From NCBI GenBank assembly GCA_937911795.1, contig CALDPJ010000396.1, forward strand, positions 1 through 15,879: DNA of 15,879 nucleotides. Direction: 5' to 3'. Position numbers and translations under genes: made by a program. Shown here one piece after another: positions 1 to 7,545 of this stretch (the stretch's first letter is position 1; every line of letters starts with the position of its first letter). Source of the DNA: an uncultured Flavobacteriales bacterium. Its GTDB lineage: Bacteria; Bacteroidota; Bacteroidia; Flavobacteriales_D; SKUL01. The notes beneath the pieces are model-generated. The model saw only the letters and a program-made list of their open reading frames with translations, did no database searches and was not told the DNA's origin.

Positions 1-144
1 GACGAAAACGAGGATATTAACGTGTGAATATTCTCTTGACAGATTATAAATCTCAATGTTTCCACAGAATTAACAATAGTTACGCCTTCAATTTTTTTAT
101 CTTGCACGTCGATTTCACCGGTATTAAGTCCAGCAGGAAGAAAA
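1..144. other. Region upstream of the mrp operon
   Basis: No gene can be supported here. Reading frame 1 is open from base 1 to a TGA at 25-27 (residues DENEDINV), which could be the acidic C-terminus of an upstream plus-strand gene, but eight codons prove nothing. The rest is AT-rich and presumably carries the mrp promoter. No exact TAnnTTTG box is present. The nearest match is TATCTTGCA at 98-106, one T short of the usual TATCTTTGC, which would place a transcript start about 30 bases before mrpA. A purine-rich AGGAAG lies 5 bases before the mrpA ATG and can serve as its ribosome binding site. Confidence 0.35.
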
Positions 145-2454
145 ATGATTGCAGCAGTATTATCAGGGTTTTTATTGGCACTGTTTCTCGTATTTGGCGG
201 AGGAAAATTACGCGGTAATCTTTCCTTGCTGCCCGGTTTTTTACCCCTTTCATTGTTCGTATATTTTATCAGTTTTTTACCTAGGGTAGGAGGTGAGGGA
301 TTATTTTTTACCTATTCGTGGGTTCCGTCAATTGGTGTTGATCTTACCTTTCGTCTGGATGGTTTGTCCATGCTATTTGCGTTGATGATCACCGGAATCG
401 GAGCGTTGGTTTTCTTCTACACCAGCGCCTACATGCGCAACCACGAACACCTCGACCGGTTTTACGGATATCTGAGCATGTTCATGGGTTCCATGCTCGG
501 TCTGGTTTTGTCCGACAACATGATCTCGTTGTTTGTGTTTTGGGAATTGACCAGCATCAGCTCGTTTTTTCTGATTGGGTTCAACAATAACGATCCGCAA
601 TCGCGGAAAAACTCCCGGCTTGCTTTGGCAATAACTGGTGGTGGCGGATTGCTGTTGATGGTTGGTTTGTTACTGATCGGATTCATCGGGCAGACATTTT
701 CTATCGCTGAACTTTCCGGAATGTCGGATTTACTGCGATCGGGAAGGATGTACGGATGGATTTTATTTCTGTTGTTTGCTGCTGCGTTCAGTAAATCGGC
801 TCAGTTTCCGCTGCACTTCTGGCTTCCCGGAGCCATGCGGGCACCGACTCCGGTATCCACTTACCTTCATTCCGCAACGATGGTAAAAGCGGGGATTTAT
901 TTACTTGCCCGGTTCACTCCGGTTTTGGGCGATCACGAATACTGGAACTATACACTATTAATTGTCGGTTCATTTACAATGGTCTACGCTGCTATCCATG
1001 CGGTTTTTCGAACCGATATGAAGAGCATTCTTGCGTATTCCACCATTTCGGCTTTGGGAGTGATGGTCTTTTTGCTCGGAATGGGAACCAGAGATGCCTT
1101 CCTGGCGCTGGCACTCTTTATTTTGATTCATGCATTGTACAAAGCTGCATTATTCCTGGTTACCGGAATTGTAGATCATGAAACCGGTACCCGAAACGTT
1201 ACAAAACTCAGCGGATTGCGCCGGGTGTTGATGCCTGTGGCCATTGCCGGTGGTTTGGCAGCAATTTCCAACGCGGGTATTCCGCCCTCCATCGGATTTG
1301 CTGGAAAGGATCTCATTTATGAATCTGCACTTCATATGGATGACTGGGGGTATCTGTTGACGGCGCTTGCAATCATCACCAATATCTGTTTACTCTACGC
1401 TGGATTTGTAGTAGGAATTAAACCTTTCCTTGGAAAAATACCGGTCGCGTTTGAAAAGGTACATCTCCCTTCTCCATTGATGTGGGTGCCGCCGTTGCTG
1501 CTTGCAGTGCTTGGAATTTTGTTCGGGGTTTTTCCGTCTTTAATAGGAGATTCGTTGATTGGTAAAGTCCATCAATCCGTATATCCTGCGTCCCTGGGAA
1601 TGCCGGGAATAAAATTGTGGCATGGATTCAATCTCGTACTGTTGTTCAGTATTATTACCATTATTGGCGGAGTAGTGCTGTATATGTTTCTGAAACCGAG
1701 TCAGGCGATAGAAAACAGGTTGCAGCGTGTTATGCAATGGTCGCCCGAAACCAATGCTTTCAGTTTCTGGAGGTTTTTTAGTCAAGGTGCCAAAACCTAC
1801 ACGAATTTATTGCAGAACGGATTTTTGAGATATTACCTCATGATTATTCTGTTCTTCCTGATTCTGATGCTGGGTTATAAATTCTTCAGCGGCGTCCACA
1901 TCCGTTTCAACTGGTCGCAGTTTTCATCGGTTTCATTCTATGAGGCGGTCATCTGCATATTGATGGTAATGTCCATCGCTTTTGTAGTCCTTTCAAAATC
2001 GAGGCTTCATGCGGTTGTTGCCATGGGAATAGTCGGTTATGCACTTTGTCTGCTGTTTATGAATTTCGGAGCACCCGATCTTGCAATGACACAATTTACC
2101 ATTGACACTTTAACGGTAGTACTTTTTGTCCTCGTACTGTACAACCTTCCTAAATATCTCCAGTATTCAGACGCACCAGCCAGAATCCGCGACAGCATCA
2201 TCGGACTTTCGTTTGGGGTGCTCATTACTTTTCTGGCACTCGAAGTAATTCAGGAGCCACTCAACAGAGAAACAAGTCAGTTTTTTGCGGAAAACGCCTA
2301 CCGTCAGGCCCACGGAAAAAATGTAGTAAATGTCATTCTCGTAGATTTCAGGGGGCTCGATACATTGGGTGAAATAACCGTTCTGACCATCGCCGCACTT
2401 GGGGTGTACAGTTTGTTGAAACTGCAGATCATACCTAAAAGAGAGAAGCCATGA
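145..2454 (+). CDS. mrpA: Na+/H+ antiporter subunit A (MrpA/MnhA)
   Basis: Largest subunit of the Mrp cation/proton antiporter, an inner-membrane complex exchanging Na+ (sometimes K+) for H+ and related to complex I. The 769 residues are close to the 801 of Bacillus MrpA. Residues ~60-500 form a NuoL-like proton-channel domain with the conserved acid and lysines in membrane segments: E134 (FWELTS), K217 (FSKSAQFPLHFWLP), K248, K293, K333 and K388. Residues ~560-769 are the MrpA-specific NuoJ-like/DUF4040 region, with FGAPDLAMTQ at 641-650 and the terminal DFRGLDTLGE at 734-743. D739 and E743 match the D/E pair known to be essential in Bacillus MrpA. Where a Glu is usual after the TQ motif there is an Asp, D654. 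The protein is strongly hydrophobic with about 20 membrane segments. It is the first gene of mrpABCDEFG and its stop overlaps the mrpB start (ATGA). Confidence 0.96.
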   Translation: MIAAVLSGFLLALFLVFGGGKLRGNLSLLPGFLPLSLFVYFISFLPRVGGEGLFFTYSWVPSIGVDLTFRLDGLSMLFALMITGIGALVFFYTSAYMRNHEHLDRFYGYLSMFMGSMLGLVLSDNMISLFVFWELTSISSFFLIGFNNNDPQSRKNSRLALAITGGGGLLLMVGLLLIGFIGQTFSIAELSGMSDLLRSGRMYGWILFLLFAAAFSKSAQFPLHFWLPGAMRAPTPVSTYLHSATMVKAGIYLLARFTPVLGDHEYWNYTLLIVGSFTMVYAAIHAVFRTDMKSILAYSTISALGVMVFLLGMGTRDAFLALALFILIHALYKAALFLVTGIVDHETGTRNVTKLSGLRRVLMPVAIAGGLAAISNAGIPPSIGFAGKDLIYESALHMDDWGYLLTALAIITNICLLYAGFVVGIKPFLGKIPVAFEKVHLPSPLMWVPPLLLAVLGILFGVFPSLIGDSLIGKVHQSVYPASLGMPGIKLWHGFNLVLLFSIITIIGGVVLYMFLKPSQAIENRLQRVMQWSPETNAFSFWRFFSQGAKTYTNLLQNGFLRYYLMIILFFLILMLGYKFFSGVHIRFNWSQFSSVSFYEAVICILMVMSIAFVVLSKSRLHAVVAMGIVGYALCLLFMNFGAPDLAMTQFTIDTLTVVLFVLVLYNLPKYLQYSDAPARIRDSIIGLSFGVLITFLALEVIQEPLNRETSQFFAENAYRQAHGKNVVNVILVDFRGLDTLGEITVLTIAALGVYSLLKLQIIPKREKP

Positions 2455-2861
2455 AATCATTAATCCTTCGTACAGCAGCTAAATATTTATTGCCGCTGCT
2501 CTTGTTGTTTTCTGTTTTCATATTGCTGCGTGGTCATTATTTGCCTGGCGGAGGTTTTGTTGGAGGATTGGTTGCGGCCATTGCTTTTGTGCTACACGCC
2601 TTTGCAAATGGTACCGAGAGTACACAGAAATTTCTTACCTATCACCCGGCTACGCTCATTCCGGTAGGACTTTTTGTTGCGATGATGAGCGGAATTGTAC
2701 CCATGTTTTTCGGACAATCTTTTTTAACCGGCACCTGGTTTCCGGAGCCATTTCCGGTGATCGGAGCCGTCGGGTCGCCGTTGTTTTTTGATATCGGAGT
2801 TTACCTGGTGGTTATCGGTGTTTCGCTAACCATCATTTTCACCATTGCCGAATCGACATAA
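2451..2861 (+). CDS. mrpB: Na+/H+ antiporter subunit B (MrpB/MnhB)
   Basis: Small membrane subunit of the Mrp antiporter, 136 residues (family about 140), with four predicted membrane segments. The family signature is clear near the N-terminus: a hydrophobic helix with P15, then HYLPGGGFVGGL at 29-40, followed by a second helix ending in HAFANG. In the complex it packs beside the C-terminal part of MrpA. Its ATG overlaps the mrpA stop by 4 bases, which implies coupled translation, and its TAA is one base from the mrpC ATG. The length and motif leave no real alternative. Confidence 0.95.
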   Translation: MKSLILRTAAKYLLPLLLLFSVFILLRGHYLPGGGFVGGLVAAIAFVLHAFANGTESTQKFLTYHPATLIPVGLFVAMMSGIVPMFFGQSFLTGTWFPEPFPVIGAVGSPLFFDIGVYLVVIGVSLTIIFTIAEST

Positions 2862-2862
2862 T

Positions 2863-3213
2863 ATGGAATTTATAATTGCAGTAATAACCGGACTTCTGTA
2901 TGCATCAGGCATTTATATGATCCTGCGGCGAAGTTTGGTAAAGCTTATTCTCGGTTTAATTCTGCTCAGTAACGGTGCCAATCTCTTGATTTTCCTGGTA
3001 GGTAGATTAACGGTTGGCAAACCTCCGATTATTGCGGACGACGAATCGGTGTTGGCAGGAGTTTATGCCGATCCCATACCGCAGGCGCTGATCCTCACGG
3101 CCATTGTTATTGGTTTCGGACTGCAAGCATTCGCCATCATTACCCTCAAAAGAGTTTACAAAGTTGTTGGAACAGACGACCTTGACATTATAGAAAGAAG
3201 CGACGAAGTATGA
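2863..3213 (+). CDS. mrpC: Na+/H+ antiporter subunit C (MrpC/MnhC)
   Basis: NuoK-like subunit of the Mrp antiporter, 116 residues with three membrane helices. Family marks are LGLILLSNGANLLIF at 30-44 and DPIPQALILTAIVIGF at 70-85. The Thr of LILTAIVI (T79) corresponds to a residue found important in Bacillus MrpC. I chose the ATG at 2863. An in-frame TTG at 2845 would add six residues (MPNRHN) absent from the family and lying inside mrpB. The ATG is one base after the mrpB stop, and the 3' end overlaps mrpD by ATGA. The tail after residue 100 is acidic and cytoplasmic. Confidence 0.94.
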   Translation: MEFIIAVITGLLYASGIYMILRRSLVKLILGLILLSNGANLLIFLVGRLTVGKPPIIADDESVLAGVYADPIPQALILTAIVIGFGLQAFAIITLKRVYKVVGTDDLDIIERSDEV

Positions 3214-4679
3214 CCCATTTTGGATTGATAGAACCCATCGCTTTCCAGTTGTTCACGGCAATTGTCCTCATCGGTTTCTGGAATAAACTCGAGATACAAA
3301 GGTATGTCAGCGCCATTGCCAGTATCATCGGTATTTTTATTGCCGCCCGGCTGTTTTACAATGTATCTACACAGGGAATTCTGGTGATGCAATCCGGAGG
3401 ATGGGAAGCTCCGTTTGGAATTACCCTGGTGGGCGATACGTTCAGCGCGACCATGGTGCTGATGACAAGTTTAGTAACCCTGGCTGTTTCAGTGTTCTCG
3501 GCGGTGAGTATCAGTAAGCTCCGCATGAAATTTGGCTATTACTCCATTCTCCATTTCCTGATAATGGGATTAAACGGAGCCTTTCTTACAGGGGATATAT
3601 TCAATCTATATGTTTGTTTTGAAGTAATTATCATCGCTTCATTTGTATTGATGACTTTAGGAGGCGAGCGCCCGCAGCTGGAAGGAGCCATCAATTACGT
3701 TACCATGAATCTTCTGGCTTCGGTTATATTTCTGACGGCCATTGCCATTTTGTACGGACTGGTCGGGACGCTGAACATGGCGGATCTATCTTTAAAACTT
3801 GCCGACGAACAAAACCGGGGGTTGGTCAATGCAACAGCCATCTTGTTTTTTGTGGGATTCGGAATAAAATCTGCGGTTTTTCCGCTCTATTTCTGGCTGC
3901 CATCTTCCTACCATACACCACCATCTGCCATCGGAGCTGTTTTTGGCGGATTGCTGACAAAAGTCGGGGTATACGCGTTGCTCAGGGTTTACAGTCTGAT
4001 GTTTATTCCCGATGAGTTTATGTCGAATCTGCTGATTGTGATTGCAGCATTAACGATGCTCACAGGAGGTCTCGGAGCATTGGTTCAGACCAATATCCGC
4101 AAAATGTTCTCTTACCTGATTGTCTGTCACATTGGATTCATGATTGCAGGGTTGGGGATGTATACCGAAATTGCCCTGCTCGGAGCAGTGTTTTATCTGA
4201 TCCACGATATTGTTATAAAAACCAACCTGTTTCTGATGGGCGGGCTGATTCTTAAAATTAACGGAACAGTTATGCTTCCAAAACTGGGTGGGATGTACGA
4301 AAACTATCCCAAAATAGCCATTCTGCTGGCTGTCGTGATGTTTTCATTGGTGGGCGTGCCACCATTATCCGGATTTTGGCCAAAATTGTTTCTGTTTCAG
4401 GGAGCTTTCGAAACCCGTTCGTTTTATCTGGCCGGTTTTATTGTACTGGCCAGCTTTTTAACGCTGATGGTAGTTGGAAAAATTTGGGCCGAAGTATTCT
4501 GGAAGAAAGGGTCGGGGAGACAGGCGCTCAATAAACCATTTACCTATTTTGATGAACTGCGCCCGATGAAAAAAACGGTATTCGTTCTGCCTGTGGTTTT
4601 TCTTACCATCATTTCCTTGTATATTGGATTTGGAGCAGAAAGAATGATACAAATTGCGGGAAAATTGCTTATGAATTGA
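3210..4679 (+). CDS. mrpD: Na+/H+ antiporter subunit D (MrpD/MnhD)
   Basis: Second large NuoM/NuoN-like proton-channel subunit of the Mrp antiporter, 489 residues (family about 493) with about 14 membrane helices. Expected channel residues are visible: E138 in FNLYVCFEVI (the helix-5 Glu), K220 in FGIKSAVFPLYFWLPSSYHT, K251 in GGLLTKVGVYALLRV, K298, H307, H332 and K337. PPLSGFWPK marks the helix-12 region. Translation is probably coupled to mrpC through a 4-base ATGA overlap. The gene ends 64 bases before mrpE, the only real gap in the operon. Confidence 0.96.
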   Translation: MTHFGLIEPIAFQLFTAIVLIGFWNKLEIQRYVSAIASIIGIFIAARLFYNVSTQGILVMQSGGWEAPFGITLVGDTFSATMVLMTSLVTLAVSVFSAVSISKLRMKFGYYSILHFLIMGLNGAFLTGDIFNLYVCFEVIIIASFVLMTLGGERPQLEGAINYVTMNLLASVIFLTAIAILYGLVGTLNMADLSLKLADEQNRGLVNATAILFFVGFGIKSAVFPLYFWLPSSYHTPPSAIGAVFGGLLTKVGVYALLRVYSLMFIPDEFMSNLLIVIAALTMLTGGLGALVQTNIRKMFSYLIVCHIGFMIAGLGMYTEIALLGAVFYLIHDIVIKTNLFLMGGLILKINGTVMLPKLGGMYENYPKIAILLAVVMFSLVGVPPLSGFWPKLFLFQGAFETRSFYLAGFIVLASFLTLMVVGKIWAEVFWKKGSGRQALNKPFTYFDELRPMKKTVFVLPVVFLTIISLYIGFGAERMIQIAGKLLMN

Positions 4680-4743
4680 AAGACACCACTTCATATATTG
4701 AAGCTGTTTTGGGCGTTATACCAACTGAAAACACGACAGGGCA

Positions 4744-5220
4744 ATGATTAAGATATTTTTAATGAATGTATTACTGGCGTTGGCGTGGGTGGCACTCACG
4801 GGTCAGTTTTCATTGTCAAATTTCTTCTTCGGGTACGCGCTCAGTTTTGCCATCATGCTGGTATATAGCAAAGAAGAGGAGAGTCGAAAATACTTTCTGC
4901 AAATCCCGAGGGTGATCGGTTTTGTATTCTACTTCCTTTTCGAGCTGGTGAAAGCAAATATTCATGTTGCCTATGATGTGGTGACACCAACATTTTATAT
5001 GCGTCCCGGAATTGTGGCTTATCCACTAAGTGCCCGGTCGGATCTGGAAATTACTTTACTGGCGAATATCATTTCACTTACACCGGGTTCATTGAGTCTG
5101 GATGTCTCCGATGACAAGAAAGTGCTGTACATCCACGCGATGTATATCAAAGATAAGGACACGTTTATTACGAATATTAAAAATGGATTCGAGCGGCGCT
5201 TACTCGATATCATGCGATGA
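4744..5220 (+). CDS. mrpE: Na+/H+ antiporter subunit E (MrpE/MnhE)
   Basis: Small accessory subunit of the Mrp antiporter, 158 residues, matching the family length. Two or three N-terminal membrane helices (~1-75) are followed by a soluble C-terminal domain. The family signature ISLTPGSLSLDV lies at 110-121, with T113 and P114 at the positions shown to matter in Bacillus MrpE. The ATG at 4744 gives the usual N-terminus with a helix starting within a few residues. No Shine-Dalgarno sequence stands out (GACAGGGCA precedes the ATG). The 3' end overlaps mrpF by ATGA. Confidence 0.94.
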   Translation: MIKIFLMNVLLALAWVALTGQFSLSNFFFGYALSFAIMLVYSKEEESRKYFLQIPRVIGFVFYFLFELVKANIHVAYDVVTPTFYMRPGIVAYPLSARSDLEITLLANIISLTPGSLSLDVSDDKKVLYIHAMYIKDKDTFITNIKNGFERRLLDIMR

Positions 5221-5492
5221 TGCTGAACGACTTCTTTCTATATTTTATCATGCCGGTACTTTGTGTATCGTTGTTGTTGATTTTTTTCCGGTTCATTAAA
5301 GGGCCCGACATTACCGACCGTATTGTTGCACTCGACTTAATTATTACCTGCGGAATCGGGATCATCGCGAGTTATAGCATCATGACAGGTCAGGAAACTT
5401 TCCTGGATATTGCAATGATTTTTGCACTGATCGCCTTCTTAGGCACCATCGCGTATTCCTATTATCTAATTAAAAAGAAAAGAGGTGACTGA
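5217..5492 (+). CDS. mrpF: Na+/H+ antiporter subunit F (MrpF/MnhF)
   Basis: Small three-helix subunit of the Mrp antiporter, 91 residues, a typical family length. The diagnostic GPDITDRIVALD segment is at 29-40. D34 before the Arg probably corresponds to the Asp identified as important in Bacillus MrpF. The start is one of two adjacent ATGs (5217 or 5220), the first overlapping the mrpE stop. The C-terminus is a short basic tail (KKKRGD), and the last 8 bases overlap mrpG. Confidence 0.94.
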   Translation: MMLNDFFLYFIMPVLCVSLLLIFFRFIKGPDITDRIVALDLIITCGIGIIASYSIMTGQETFLDIAMIFALIAFLGTIAYSYYLIKKKRGD

Positions 5493-5871
5493 CATCGTAA
5501 TTATGATACTCAGCGCTATAGGCGCAATTTTCATCCTGCTGGCTTCGATTGGGTTGGTTCGGATGCCGGACATTTATCTGCGTATTTCTGTAACTACCAA
5601 AGCGGCAACGCTGGGGGTGGGATTGATTCTTGTTTCTGCCGGAATTTTCTTCAATGAAGCTTCGCTTATCTCAAGAGTGATTGCGATCATATGTTTTTTG
5701 TTGCTCACCGCGCCGGTTGCAGCGCATATGATTGGACGAACCGCTTATTATACCGGCACCAAACTTTGGAACAAATCCATCATCGATGAGCTCGAAGGAA
5801 AATACGAGCGCAATGAACCTGCCGAAGGAGTGGATGAAATGGATGATAAACGAGGAATTCCTAAATCCTGA
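5485..5871 (+). CDS. mrpG: Na+/H+ antiporter subunit G (MrpG/MnhG)
   Basis: Last subunit of the Mrp antiporter, 128 residues, with three membrane helices in the first ~85. Family marks are GLVRMPDIYLRISVTTKAATLGV at 23-45 (key residues R26, P28, K39) and LLTAPVAAHMIGR at 73-85. The Pro of TAPVA (P77) corresponds to an important Bacillus residue. I take the GTG at 5485: it gives the family-like N-terminus and sits in a purine-rich AAAAGAGGTG context. An ATG at 5503 would remove six residues from the first helix. Residues 93-128 form a charged, acidic cytoplasmic tail. The gene overlaps mrpF by 8 bases and ends 15 bases from the convergent epimerase gene. Confidence 0.93.
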   Translation: MTDIVIMILSAIGAIFILLASIGLVRMPDIYLRISVTTKAATLGVGLILVSAGIFFNEASLISRVIAIICFLLLTAPVAAHMIGRTAYYTGTKLWNKSIIDELEGKYERNEPAEGVDEMDDKRGIPKS

Positions 5872-5886
5872 TTCCTCCAGGAGCTG

Positions 5887-6801
5887 TTAAAAAGAAAATT
5901 CCTTCTTAAAATTTCCAAGCTCTTCGAAGAAACTGTCGTTTCTTTTAAATCGTTTATTGATTTCAGCATTGGCCTTAACTTTTAACTGTCTTAGTTTCAT
6001 ATGCTGATTCACAAAAAGCATTTCCAGATCCGGAAAAATTTCTCTCAGCTCAAGGGCTACATCATTTACGCTGAGGATGTGTTCCACCAGATCGTAAGTA
6101 CCTGTAGCAAGCGGTTCTTCGATGAGACCGGAAAGTACATCCACTGCTTTATTGATGTGAATAAACGAGCGGCATTGTTCACCATCGCCGTTGATGGTGA
6201 TGCGGTTGCCAAAGTTGGCTTCGAACAAAAAACGATTGATCATCGCATCGAAACGCATGCTTTTGCTGTAGCCATAAACATTTCCGCACCGGATGATGCA
6301 ACCATCCTGTTTTTCAAGCAACCGTCTTACGTGATCTTCGCCCCTCATTTTTGACATGCCGTACAAGGTGCGTGGATTGAGCGGAGATCCGACAGAGACT
6401 TCTTCATCGGCCGAACCATAAACCGATACACTGCTGATGTAAATGAATTTATCCAGCTGGGTGGCCTCTGCGGCATAAACCACTTCGGCGGTTCCCCAGT
6501 GATTGAGTTGCTCGAACAAATGCGGATGTGCGTCGGCAAACGGCGTGGTAACTTTGGCTGCCAGGTGATAAACAACATCACATTCGGCCACAGCCTTGCG
6601 AAGTTTACGCGTGTCCAGAATATCGGCCTGCAGATGGCGAATCCGGTTTTTCGGAAATTTATGATGTCCCAGGAAGAGGTTGTAGTTTCCACGGCTCAGG
6701 TTGTCATAAATAACGACTTCTTTCACCGCTTCATTATTCGCCAGGGCGTATGCGAGCTCGGTACCGATGTAACCGGCGCCACCGGTAATTAATACTTTCA
6801 T
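5887..6801 (-). CDS. NAD-dependent epimerase/dehydratase (extended SDR)
   Basis: Extended short-chain dehydrogenase/reductase of 304 residues, the class acting on nucleotide sugars in the cytoplasm. The Rossmann glycine motif TGGAGYIG is at 6-13. The acidic residue D33 (YDNLSRG) favours NAD over NADP. D60-I61-L62-D63 and HLAA at 79-82 are further cofactor-side marks. The catalytic set is SS at 123-124 (YISSVSVYG) with Y147 and K151 (YGMSK). GNVYG and DGEQCRSFIHI are typical of the substrate domain. The substrate cannot be told: UDP-glucose 4-epimerase-like, dehydratase-like and rarer activities all fit. Its ATG is 3 bases after the cysH stop, so the two genes are almost certainly cotranscribed. 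Confidence 0.88.
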   Translation of the reverse strand: MKVLITGGAGYIGTELAYALANNEAVKEVVIYDNLSRGNYNLFLGHHKFPKNRIRHLQADILDTRKLRKAVAECDVVYHLAAKVTTPFADAHPHLFEQLNHWGTAEVVYAAEATQLDKFIYISSVSVYGSADEEVSVGSPLNPRTLYGMSKMRGEDHVRRLLEKQDGCIIRCGNVYGYSKSMRFDAMINRFLFEANFGNRITINGDGEQCRSFIHINKAVDVLSGLIEEPLATGTYDLVEHILSVNDVALELREIFPDLEMLFVNQHMKLRQLKVKANAEINKRFKRNDSFFEELGNFKKEFSF

Positions 6802-6804
6802 GTT

Positions 6805-7458
6805 TTACTTGTTAATCAAATCGGTGTGCAATCCACACTCGGTTTTGTTCATTCCGAACCATCTTCCATCACGACCGGTGGATAGATCTATTTTACGCGT
6901 ACAGGGTTCGCAGCCAATACTGGAATATCCTTGATCTTCGAGCGGATGCTTTGGTAACTTGTGTTCTTTGGCGTAATCGTAAATCATCTTTGCCGTCCAA
7001 TCGAGTATCGGGTGAAAACGGGTAACTCCGTTGGGAGCCGATTGTTCTACCAGCATACTCTTGCGGTTCGCGTTCTGATCTGCCCGCACTCCGTTAATCC
7101 AGACGTCATAGGCCATCAGAAACGGTTCCAGTGGTTGGGTTTTGTTCATAAAACAACACGTGTCCGGATCGGAAGTAAAATAGAAATGACCATTTGCATC
7201 GCGTTGATGGGCGCGATTGACAAGCGACTGAACATCAATCAGATTGAGATCGAACAATTTTGCGACTTCATCCCTGAAAGCTATCGTCTCCGGAAAATGA
7301 AAGCCCGTATTGATAAACATCACCGGAATGGTGCGGTCAATTTCGCTGATAATGTGAAGGAGGGGAATGCTGTGCGTCTGAAAAGAAGAGGTTAGAAACA
7401 GCTTCTTTCCTTCTGCGCGGTAGCGTTCAATATACTCTCTGATGGCTGAAATCTGCAC
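6805..7458 (-). CDS. cysH: Assimilatory adenylyl-sulfate reductase (CysH family)
   Basis: Reduces adenylyl sulfate (or PAPS) to sulfite with thioredoxin, in cytoplasmic sulfate assimilation. The 217 residues are slightly short for the family. The nucleotide-binding SSFQTHS motif is at 24-30. The catalytic Cys is C208 in ECGLH near the C-terminus. Two Cys pairs, C101-C102 (DTCCFMNK) and C183/C186 (GCEPC), are the [4Fe-4S] ligands that mark the APS-preferring bacterial type; PAPS-only enzymes lack them. There is no fused thioredoxin domain. The start is GTG at 7458; I see no in-frame ATG that preserves the N-terminal domain. A TACCTTTG box ends only 4 bases upstream, so the mRNA may be leaderless. 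It is the first gene of an operon with the epimerase; no other sulfate genes are in the window. Confidence 0.92.
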   Translation of the reverse strand: MQISAIREYIERYRAEGKKLFLTSSFQTHSIPLLHIISEIDRTIPVMFINTGFHFPETIAFRDEVAKLFDLNLIDVQSLVNRAHQRDANGHFYFTSDPDTCCFMNKTQPLEPFLMAYDVWINGVRADQNANRKSMLVEQSAPNGVTRFHPILDWTAKMIYDYAKEHKLPKHPLEDQGYSSIGCEPCTRKIDLSTGRDGRWFGMNKTECGLHTDLINK

Positions 7459-7462
7459 GGCC

Positions 7463-7470
7463 CAAAGGTA
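7463..7470 (-). promoter_or_regulatory. Candidate -7 promoter box for cysH-epimerase
   Basis: Read on the minus strand this is TACCTTTG, an exact match to the Bacteroidota TAnnTTTG -7 element, 4 bases (GGCC) before the GTG start of cysH. No TTG is found 19 bases upstream, so support rests on the -7 box and position alone. If used, transcription would start at or next to the start codon. Confidence 0.45.
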
Positions 7471-7514
7471 TGGAATCTGAGCAATAGTTGCCCGGTGTGA
7501 AGTATAAAAAGTCC

Positions 7515-7522
7515 TAATTTTG
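7515..7522 (+). promoter_or_regulatory. Candidate -7 promoter box for the DUF1801 gene
   Basis: TAATTTTG, an exact TAnnTTTG match, ends 23 bases before the ATG at 7546 and would give a 5' leader of about 15-20 bases. The closest upstream TTG (7488-7490) is 24 bases away, longer than the usual 19-21, so the -33 part is weak. It faces away from the cysH box 45 bases to the left. Confidence 0.5.
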
Positions 7523-7545
7523 CAGCGTAATCAATACATTCAGCT

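Noticed and set aside
98..106. TATCTTGCA as the mrp operon promoter
   Set aside because: It lacks one T of the -7 consensus and has no TTG at the right distance. I mention it in the upstream region but do not call it a promoter.
24..218. 64-codon open frame overlapping the mrpA start
   Set aside because: It overlaps the clear N-terminal membrane region of mrpA in another frame, has a Ser/Asn/Arg-rich random composition and no family features.
4695..4735. Hairpin in the mrpD-mrpE gap
   Set aside because: The best pairing is 4 bp plus a bulge and two A-T pairs with no T tract, too weak to call a terminator or processing site.
5865..5883. Possible bidirectional terminator between mrpG and the epimerase gene
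   Set aside because: Only a 5-bp stem (TCCTG/CAGGA) with a 7-base loop and no T tract on either strand, and it overlaps the end of mrpG.
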